From the NCBI GenBank assembly GCA_038065755.1, contig JBBTQJ010000004.1, positions 1 through 16,803 of the forward strand: a DNA stretch of 16,803 nucleotides. The letters run 5' to 3'. The translations under genes were made by a program, and so were the position numbers. The notes beneath the pieces were generated by a model, which saw only the letters and a list, made by a program, of their open reading frames with translations, had not been told where the DNA came from and did no database searches. The DNA is from JBBTQJ01 sp038065755. Lineage in GTDB: Bacteria > Patescibacteriota > Minisyncoccia > Minisyncoccales > Staskawiczbacteraceae. Of this stretch, positions 1 to 5,367 are shown in pieces; within the stretch, counting starts at the first letter, position 1, and every line of letters begins with the position of its first letter.

Positions 1-1
1 T

Positions 2-8
2 TGGCTGC
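2..8. other. attL: remnant of the tRNA-Gln 3' end (with CCA) at the left element boundary
   Basis: TGGCTGC reads GCAGCCA on the minus strand. That is exactly the end of the tRNA-Gln acceptor strand (GCA), its discriminator G73, and CCA. At the other end of the element the tRNA runs from discriminator G straight into CAAG instead of CCA. The simplest reading is that bases 1-4 are host flank and the crossover lies in GCTGC (4-8). Confidence 0.7.
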
Positions 9-109
9 CCCTTTTGGACGAACTACGAACATTTAATTGGAGAGCAATGCGTATAGAATTAGACGCTCTCGTCTCAAATTTTCATTTCGCTATTCCAGTT
101 GAAGCATAA
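2..109 (+). CDS. Detached 3' end of the serine recombinase gene (35 codons, partial)
   Basis: A frame open from base 2 to the TAA at 107-109 reads W-L-P-L-L-D-E-L-R-T-F-N-W and continues for 35 residues in all. It has no start of its own. Its CTG-C at 5-8 is in the same phase as CTG-C at 9471-9474 in the serine recombinase at the right end. Circularisation would therefore give N-N-L-L-P-L-L-D-E-L-R-T-F and a protein of about 526 residues. A C-terminal W-L-P-L-type segment followed by R-T-F-x-W fits my recollection of recombinases from this group, but that memory was not checked. In the integrated state the fragment has no visible promoter and is probably not translated. The alternative is the end of an unrelated upstream gene, but the phase match makes that less likely. 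Confidence 0.7.
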   Translation, partial: WLPLLDELRTFNWRAMRIELDALVSNFHFAIPVEA

Positions 110-140
110 CAAATTTTACTAAAAATAGACAGCAAAGACT

Positions 141-158
141 ACCGCTTTGGCGGTTTTT
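141..158 (+). terminator. Rho-independent terminator after the recombinase 3' fragment
   Basis: ACCGC, the loop TTTG, then GCGGT and a run of T. It lies 32 bases after the fragment's stop codon. In the circular form it would terminate the whole HTH-mod-res-recombinase operon. In the integrated form that operon is separated from it by about 9.4 kb. Confidence 0.7.
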
Positions 159-161
159 ATT

Positions 162-296
162 TTATAAATCGTCTAACAATTCCACTGCTTCATCTTCGTC
201 AACTCCCCACTCTTCGGCAATTTCTTGCACCTTTTCGGCGTCATCTTTATCTAAATCATACTCCTCCATTATTCTTTTTGTTTCTTCGTTTTCCAT
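162..296 (-). CDS. Small acidic protein, 44 aa, unknown function
   Basis: ATG at 296-294, TAA at 164-162. The 44-residue product is very acidic (runs of E and D, with Y13 and a single W30) and should be largely helical; no membrane segment or known motif is seen. It is divergent from the 263-aa gene, and the two start codons are 62 bases apart across a 12-bp inverted repeat. Small acidic proteins on mobile elements can be antirestriction or DNA-mimic proteins, or antitoxins, but nothing here shows that. No clear Shine-Dalgarno precedes it. The clean start and stop and the biased composition support a real gene; the function is unknown. Confidence 0.5.
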   Translation of the reverse strand: MENEETKRIMEEYDLDKDDAEKVQEIAEEWGVDEDEAVELLDDL

Positions 297-314
297 AATT
301 TTTTATTTAACAAT

Positions 315-357
315 GATTTACTTTTACCTTAAATTATTATAAACTTAAAAGTAAATC
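315..357. promoter_or_regulatory. 12-bp inverted repeat in a divergent promoter region (candidate operator)
   Basis: GATTTACTTTTA (315-326) and TAAAAGTAAATC (346-357) are perfect inverted copies, 31 bases apart from start to start, or about three helical turns. The spacer is AT-rich with TATTAT/TATAAA sequences that could serve as -10 elements. The right arm ends one base before the ATG of the 263-aa gene. The layout suits a dimeric repressor covering both divergent promoters. Transcribed rightward, the arms could instead form a hairpin that hides the start codon. Confidence 0.5.
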
Positions 358-358
358 T

Positions 359-1150
359 ATGCCATACAAGGACAAAATTGAAATTTCGGAAATAGAACCC
401 TATTTATTAGAGGGGTTGAAGAGTTTTATTGAGGAAATTTTGAATTTAACTGAAATTTATGGTGTTAGTGTAAAAATTCCAGTAGCAATACCTCCTAAAA
501 AATATACCGAAACAACCAGCATTACGATGAGCGGAGGGGCAAGCTCTGTATATTCTTATATGGTTAGAGGATTATCCAATGACCCCGTTAGAGGAATTTA
601 CCAAGATGAGGCTCTTTTGCAAGAAAGTGCTAATGAAAGATTAAATAAAATAATAACTCTTAAAAAATTAGGTGTAATTAGTAGTATATCATTTGATAAC
701 TCTCCACTTGAGCGTAGAGAAGTTAGTTTTTATGTTGAAGTGAGAGAGACGGAAAAATTATTAGCAGATATAGAGCGATTGATACAAAAAAAAGAGAAGG
801 AGAAAGAAGCGGAAAAAGAAAATAAAAAAAGAGAGAATGAAATTTATTATAATGAGAAAAGTTCTACTATAAATTTAGGAGAAAAATCAATTAAAGTGTC
901 GGGTTGGGGAGATGCCATTTGTAAGGTATTTTTCAATAATCCTAATGAAAATAAAGAGATAGATTTTGGGGAGATAGTATTTGAAATAACGGGAATAGAA
1001 TATCAAAAATCAAGAGAAAAAGAATTTTTGGAAAAAATAAGACAAGCTGTTTATAGGTTAAACGAAAAGATTGCTAAAAAATTTAATAAAAAAGATTATT
1101 TGGGTTTTTCTACAAAAACACGAAAATTAACAAAAACACAAACAAATTAA
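359..1150 (+). CDS. Hypothetical protein with charged coiled-coil middle, 263 aa
   Basis: I do not recognise the family. Residues 1-130 are mixed helix and strand, with a glycine/serine-rich stretch near 58-65. About 133-165 is a lysine/glutamate-rich segment that should form a coiled coil or long helix. About 168-250 looks like a small alpha/beta domain (I-N-L-G-E-K-S-I-K-V-S-G, later a helix with F-L-E-K-I-R), similar in pattern to winged-helix domains fused to CPR mobile-element proteins; this is pattern recognition only. There are no membrane segments and no signal peptide. The start lies directly after the 12-bp inverted repeat with no Shine-Dalgarno. The 3' end and the sequence beyond it are unusually A/C-rich. 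A cargo or regulatory role in the element is possible but unproven. Confidence 0.7.
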   Translation: MPYKDKIEISEIEPYLLEGLKSFIEEILNLTEIYGVSVKIPVAIPPKKYTETTSITMSGGASSVYSYMVRGLSNDPVRGIYQDEALLQESANERLNKIITLKKLGVISSISFDNSPLERREVSFYVEVRETEKLLADIERLIQKKEKEKEAEKENKKRENEIYYNEKSSTINLGEKSIKVSGWGDAICKVFFNNPNENKEIDFGEIVFEITGIEYQKSREKEFLEKIRQAVYRLNEKIAKKFNKKDYLGFSTKTRKLTKTQTN

Positions 1151-1198
1151 AAACAAAAACACAGAAAGCAAAAACAAAATTATAAAAACACAAAAAAG
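1112..1198. repeat. A/C-rich low-complexity tract
   Basis: About 87 bases almost without G or T on the plus strand, built from loose repeats of AAAAACA and ACAAA. It covers the last 13 codons of the 263-aa gene and the following spacer. The composition differs sharply from its surroundings. It could ease strand opening or be slippage debris; no iterons or other origin features are visible. Confidence 0.4.
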
Positions 1199-1260
1199 AT
1201 AGTGATTTTTACTAACAAAAAACAATAAAATAGCAAGAAATTCGCACAAGGGTATATGCT

Positions 1261-1287
1261 AACCTGCAAGAAAAAGCAGGTTTTTTT
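1261..1287 (+). terminator. Terminator/attenuator hairpin abutting the next start codon
   Basis: AACCTGC and GCAGGTT form a 7-bp stem with an eight-base loop of A and G, followed directly by seven T. The T-run touches the ATG at 1288. The AGG in the 3' arm is the only Shine-Dalgarno-like sequence for that ATG (7-base spacing), so the hairpin could both end transcription and hide the ribosome site. It may simply terminate the 263-aa gene, or it may attenuate the acidic-protein/HTH/integrase group. Confidence 0.65.
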
Positions 1288-1464
1288 ATGCCCGACGAAC
1301 TTAAAAAAGAAAATGAAAATATAAACGAGGACGAAGATTTTGAAGCAGACCAAAATTTACTGGGATTTTTTAAGTTACTTTTAGAAGTTGATATGAGAGT
1401 TAATCCGCACCTTTACACAAAGCCGAAAGAAAAAGAAACCAATAATCCAAAACCCAATGCCTAA
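1288..1464 (+). CDS. Small acidic protein, 58 aa, unknown function
   Basis: ATG at 1288 and TAA at 1462-1464. The N-terminal ~22 residues are rich in D, E and N. Residues 23-42 form an amphipathic segment containing L-L-G-F-F-K-L-L-L-E-V-D. The tail is K/P/N-rich. The stop overlaps the next gene by 8 bases, so the two are probably translationally coupled. It sits immediately upstream of a HTH/zinc-ribbon protein and a tyrosine recombinase and is likely part of that module. No known domain is recognised. An attenuator-like hairpin touches the start codon. Confidence 0.6.
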   Translation: MPDELKKENENINEDEDFEADQNLLGFFKLLLEVDMRVNPHLYTKPKEKETNNPKPNA

Positions 1465-1840
1465 TTACAACCTTAATTTAATTACGGCAAGGCGGAGCTA
1501 TACGATAAATGAAATATCGTCGCTTTGGAAAGTGAGCAGGAAACAATGCAGGCGTTGGATAAAGTATGAGGGCTTAAAAGTAGTTGAAGAAAATACCAGT
1601 CCCCTGCTAATTATCGGGTCAAACCTAATCCACTTCATAAAAAAGAAGCGGGAGAAGCGGAAAATACACTTAGAAGAAAATGAGTTTTTATGCTTAAAAT
1701 GTCGTGCAGGCGTTAAGGCAAAAATGGGAAGCGAGCAAATAGTTGAAACTGGCAAGAGAATAGGAAAAAACAACCGAAAACAATTGAAGAAAATAGGCAT
1801 TTGCGAGGATTGCGGAACACGGCTCAATAAACTTTTATAG
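1457..1840 (+). CDS. HTH plus zinc-ribbon DNA-binding protein, 127 aa (excisionase- or regulator-like)
   Basis: Residues 14-45 (Y-T-I-N-E-I-S-S-L-W-K-V-S-R-K-Q through R-R-W) read as a MerR/excisionase-type helix-turn-helix with a putative wing after it. C79-x2-C82 and C115-x2-C118 form a probable treble-clef or zinc-ribbon metal site separated by a basic linker. The protein is strongly basic, which fits DNA binding. It overlaps the 58-aa gene and precedes the tyrosine recombinase by 82 bases, so it may be the directionality factor for that enzyme or a regulator of the module. The domain calls rest on motif reading only. Confidence 0.7.
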   Translation: MPNYNLNLITARRSYTINEISSLWKVSRKQCRRWIKYEGLKVVEENTSPLLIIGSNLIHFIKKKREKRKIHLEENEFLCLKCRAGVKAKMGSEQIVETGKRIGKNNRKQLKKIGICEDCGTRLNKLL

Positions 1841-1922
1841 GTATGCCAACGGGATTATAGGGTTATTTGTTATTACTCGTAAATGTCCCATTAAAACTAT
1901 TAAACAATGAAATAATAAAAAT

Positions 1923-3053
1923 ATGGAAACAACTTACAAAAATGAGCGACTTAAAAGAGAATTCTATAAGTGGCTTGAAAATTCAAAACAATTTTCAGGG
2001 GAAACAATTAAGTGCTATGAAAAAGCCATTTGGTTGTGGGAAGACTTTACCAATAAAAATGACTTCGGGAGTTTTAATGAAACAACGGCGACAGCATTTC
2101 GGGAATGGATAAAAAACAAGCAAAAAAATAACTCGCAAGAAAAAATTAGTATTGCGTATTGCTACCATAATTTACGCTTTCTAAAAGTTTTCTTTGGCTG
2201 GCTATCTAAGCGAGCGGGATATAAATTAAAGATAAAAGAGCCAGCCATTGACTGCCTTAATTTATCAAAGAACGAAGTAAGGGAGGCTAAACAAACCAAA
2301 AGCGTAAAAAACCCAACATTAGACGAAATAAAAATGGTTATAGAAACTATTAAGGGAAAAACTGAAATTGAAAAAAGAGACAAAGCCATTTTTTCTTTGG
2401 CTTTCTTGACTGGGGCGAGAATTTCGGCAATCAGAACGCTCCCTATGCAAAGTTTTGATAAGAAAGAGCAAGTTATTTATCAAGACCCTGCTTTGGGAGT
2501 TGAGACAAAATATAATAAAAAAATCACTTCTATTTTGATACCTTTCGGCTACAAAGAGGCAATGGATTATTTTATTGAATGGTTTGACTACTTAAAAGAC
2601 CAAAAAGGATTTAAGCCAGAAGACCCCATATTCCCCGCTACTAAAATTGAAAATGGAAAGGAAAATATAAATTACTACAACACAGGAGAAGTTGAAAACA
2701 AAAAACTAAAAAGCTCTGGCTCTTTGAGAAAGATATTTAAGAAAAGGTTTGAGCAGGCGGGACTTAATTATTACCACCCACACACTTTCAGGCATTGGTT
2801 AGTTAGAAGAATGGCGGAATTTCCACTAACAGAAGAACAGAAAAAAGCGTTTAGCCAATGTTTGGGACACGAAAGCACCTTGATTACTTTCGGCTCGCAA
2901 GGCTATGGCAGAATTGATGAAAATAGACAAATAGACATTATGAAAAGCATTGATTTTGAGGCATTGAAAGGAGGGACGGGGCAAAGGATAAGCGACGAAG
3001 ATGTAAGCCGAATTGCAAAACAAGTTAGCGAAAATATAAAAAATAATACTTAA
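1923..3053 (+). CDS. Tyrosine recombinase / phage-type integrase, 376 aa
   Basis: DNA strand exchange enzyme of the lambda-integrase family. An N-terminal SAM-like, core-binding helical domain covers about 1-115. The catalytic domain covers about 130-345 and shows R166 (T-G-A-R-I-S-A), H287-x2-R290 (H-T-F-R-H-W), H316 (L-G-H-E-S) and the nucleophile candidate Y328 (G-S-Q-G-Y-G-R). A lysine near 199-200 may be the beta-hairpin catalytic residue. All key residues are present, so it looks active. The start is the first ATG after an A-rich leader. It sits inside an element that also encodes a serine recombinase bordering the attachment site. It may therefore serve resolution or a nested element rather than integration into tRNA-Gln. 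Confidence 0.88.
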   Translation: METTYKNERLKREFYKWLENSKQFSGETIKCYEKAIWLWEDFTNKNDFGSFNETTATAFREWIKNKQKNNSQEKISIAYCYHNLRFLKVFFGWLSKRAGYKLKIKEPAIDCLNLSKNEVREAKQTKSVKNPTLDEIKMVIETIKGKTEIEKRDKAIFSLAFLTGARISAIRTLPMQSFDKKEQVIYQDPALGVETKYNKKITSILIPFGYKEAMDYFIEWFDYLKDQKGFKPEDPIFPATKIENGKENINYYNTGEVENKKLKSSGSLRKIFKKRFEQAGLNYYHPHTFRHWLVRRMAEFPLTEEQKKAFSQCLGHESTLITFGSQGYGRIDENRQIDIMKSIDFEALKGGTGQRISDEDVSRIAKQVSENIKNNT

Positions 3054-3060
3054 TCCACAG

Positions 3061-3076
3061 ATTGACTATTGTCAAT
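3061..3076. promoter_or_regulatory. Palindromic operator candidate overlapping the restriction-operon promoter
   Basis: ATTGAC, four bases, then GTCAAT is a perfect 6-bp inverted repeat. Its right arm lies over the -35 box at 3069-3074, and a related ATTGTTAAT follows at 3078-3086. It is the natural site for repression by the HTH protein encoded 40 bases downstream, which is an inference from position. Confidence 0.45.
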
Positions 3077-3097
3077 CATTGTTAATTGATATAAAAT
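3069..3097 (+). promoter_or_regulatory. Promoter of the HTH-mod-res-recombinase operon
   Basis: TTGTCA (3069-3074), a 17-base spacer, and TAAAAT (3092-3097) match a sigma70-type promoter at 10 of 12 positions. The next start codon is at 3118, and the four following genes are almost contiguous on the same strand. No equally good promoter is seen between them. Confidence 0.6.
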
Positions 3098-3117
3098 AAC
3101 ATAATCACTTAAAAAAT

Positions 3118-3297
3118 ATGACAAAAGAAAAAGAGTTTTACTTGGTAGAAGAACTGGCGGAAAAAATAAGAGTTTCTAATATGACGATTTACAGGTATAT
3201 CAAAGCCAAGAAAATCAAAGCCTATAAAATAGGCAAAGAGTTTCGCATAGACCAAGAAGAATTTAACAATTTTTTAAACAAGGTAAAAACAAAATAG
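3118..3297 (+). CDS. Excisionase-family helix-turn-helix protein, 59 aa
   Basis: Short single-domain protein. F-Y-L-V-E-E-L-A-E-K-I-R-V-S forms the first helix and turn, M-T-I-Y-R-Y-I-K the recognition helix, and K-A-Y-K-I-G-K-E-F-R-I the wing. This is the classic HTH_17/MerR-like 'excisionase' layout. The first gene of the operon, it stops two bases before the mod start codon. It could repress the operon through the palindrome at 3061-3076, bend attachment DNA as a directionality factor, or do both, like the controller proteins of other restriction systems. The family call is fairly secure; the role is inferred. Confidence 0.8.
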   Translation: MTKEKEFYLVEELAEKIRVSNMTIYRYIKAKKIKAYKIGKEFRIDQEEFNNFLNKVKTK

Positions 3298-3298
3298 T

Positions 3299-5362
3299 AT
3301 GCCAAAACAAATGAAAATTGATGATGAAATAGTTAAAAATCAGATTTTGGAAATTGTTAAAAAACACGGCAAACTCCCAGAGGATTTGCGATTTGATAAT
3401 GATGTTTTTGATTTAAACAAAGCATTGGGAGTTAATAAAACAGCCCAGCTTCTTTATGACGGCAAAAAGGATAAAAGGACAATAATTGATAAAACTATAT
3501 CTGCCCCATTTCAAGAGATTAGAAAATTCGGCACGAGCAAAGAAAAAAGCGAAATTAAAAACGAAAAAAACTGGTATAACAAATTGATTTATGGCGACAA
3601 TTTACAAGCATTAAAATACTTGCTTGATAATGGATATAAGGAGCAAATTAAATTGATTTATATTGACCCTCCCTTTGCAACACAAAGCGACTTTAAAAAT
3701 GGAGAAACAAAAGCCTATAAAGATAAATTAGAGGGGGCAGAATTTGTTGAGTTTTTAAGAGAAAGACTATTCTTAATGAAAGAACTTTTAAGCAAGGACG
3801 GGTGCATTTATGTCCATTTAGATTATCGTAGTGTCCACGCAATTAAACTAATTATGGACGAAATTTTTGGAAAGGATAAATTGATAAACGAAATAATATA
3901 TGGTTATAGAATACAAGGGATAAGCAGGAGTTCTTTTGCGAGAAAGCACCAAACTATATTATTTTACTCAAAAAATAAAGATTTTTATTTTAAACAAGAA
4001 AAAGAAAAAGTAATATATGAAAAGCCCTTTATTGACACTAAAAAAGAAGGGGGGAAATGCAATGAGTTATCAGAGAAAGATAAAGAAAAAATAATACAAC
4101 TAATAAAAAATGGAAAATCTTTACCAGATAGATACAAAGGTATTATTTTTGATAAGTATTACAGCGAAGTTTATGTAAGAGATGTTTGGGACGGAGATTA
4201 TACAAAACCATTTATTAGTGGCTCAAATCAATATACAGGATACCCTACACAAAAATCAAAAGGATTACTAAAAAGAATTTTAAACGCAAGCACAAAAGAA
4301 GGGGAGCTTGTTTTAGACGCCTTTGCTGGTAGTGGGACAACTTGTATTATGGCAGAAGAACTAAACCGAAAATGGATTGGGATTGACGCTGGAAAATTGG
4401 CAATTTATACAAGCCAAAAAAGAATTTTAGATATTAAAAATCATAAGCCGTTTATTGTAATGAATAGCGGGGTTTATGAAATTAAAGACATAAATAAACA
4501 GGTAATAATTAGCGACGAGCTATACAAAGACTTTGCTTGTGATTTGTTTCAAGTTGATAAAAACAAAGCAGAAAAAATAAATGGCATAGAGTTTAACGGA
4601 AAATATAGCAATAATTTTGTTTATGTTTTTTCAAACAAAGGCAAGATAACAAAGCAAGATTTAGAGCAATTAGAGAAAAAATTAAGCGGTAAATTAAAAA
4701 GAGTTTATATTATTATCTCCCAAAACCAAGATAAGCTATACACTAATTATTTGAGGATTAAAGACACTCAATTTTATATCCATAAAATCCCCTATTCTTT
4801 GCTTGTGCAGTTTGTAATTGAAAACAGGGACAGCTCACAGATTATAAAACATTTAAGAAATAATGTAATACTAAAAGCCAACAGAGGAAACCTAAAAAAC
4901 AAAACAGACGAAACAGCTCCCGAAATAGATAAAGTTGCTTTGGAAAAAATAAACAAAATAAGCCAAGTGAAAAAGAAGTCGGATATTGAGACAAAGTTTT
5001 CTAACATTGCGGGGTTTGATTTTGTTAATACTTTTGAGATAGAAATTGAGGAAGACATTAAAAAAGATAAAAACGGGGTTGAAGTAAAAATAAATAGCGT
5101 AAAAATTGGCGAGAAAAACGGCATTGAAAATTTGGCTATGATTTTAGTTGATAGGGATTATAACCAAAAATCATTTAAAGTGTCGGAAACTTTTTTTGCT
5201 GAAAATGATATTGAAGAAGACGACGAGGGCAACAAAAAGCAAATTGACGGCTTTATGAAAAGTAAGAAAATTGTTTTAGATAAAAACGGGTTAGGTAAAG
5301 AGATTGCCATAATTTATATGGACGAATTTGGCAATGAATTATTTAAACAATTTACCATTTAA
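3299..5362 (+). CDS. mod: Type III restriction-modification methyltransferase subunit (Mod), 687 aa
   Basis: DNA adenine-N6 methyltransferase that both protects host DNA and supplies sequence recognition to the Res subunit. An N-terminal region (1-95) precedes catalytic motif IV D-P-P-F at 123-126. Motif I, F-A-G-S-G-T-T, is at 342-348. This IV-before-I order is the beta class typical of Mod proteins. The stretch between them (about 200-320) should hold the target recognition domain. The ~300-residue C-terminal part is needed for Res contact in this family. Length is normal for the family and no frameshift is seen. The start is one base after the HTH gene stop, and res begins five bases after mod ends. 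No simple repeats that would suggest phase variation were noticed. Confidence 0.92.
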   Translation: MPKQMKIDDEIVKNQILEIVKKHGKLPEDLRFDNDVFDLNKALGVNKTAQLLYDGKKDKRTIIDKTISAPFQEIRKFGTSKEKSEIKNEKNWYNKLIYGDNLQALKYLLDNGYKEQIKLIYIDPPFATQSDFKNGETKAYKDKLEGAEFVEFLRERLFLMKELLSKDGCIYVHLDYRSVHAIKLIMDEIFGKDKLINEIIYGYRIQGISRSSFARKHQTILFYSKNKDFYFKQEKEKVIYEKPFIDTKKEGGKCNELSEKDKEKIIQLIKNGKSLPDRYKGIIFDKYYSEVYVRDVWDGDYTKPFISGSNQYTGYPTQKSKGLLKRILNASTKEGELVLDAFAGSGTTCIMAEELNRKWIGIDAGKLAIYTSQKRILDIKNHKPFIVMNSGVYEIKDINKQVIISDELYKDFACDLFQVDKNKAEKINGIEFNGKYSNNFVYVFSNKGKITKQDLEQLEKKLSGKLKRVYIIISQNQDKLYTNYLRIKDTQFYIHKIPYSLLVQFVIENRDSSQIIKHLRNNVILKANRGNLKNKTDETAPEIDKVALEKINKISQVKKKSDIETKFSNIAGFDFVNTFEIEIEEDIKKDKNGVEVKINSVKIGEKNGIENLAMILVDRDYNQKSFKVSETFFAENDIEEDDEGNKKQIDGFMKSKKIVLDKNGLGKEIAIIYMDEFGNELFKQFTI

Positions 5363-5367
5363 AAACT

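Noticed and set aside
1867..2112. 81-aa open frame overlapping the tyrosine recombinase start
   Set aside because: It lies in a different frame over the conserved N-terminal domain of the recombinase and shows no motif; a shadow frame.
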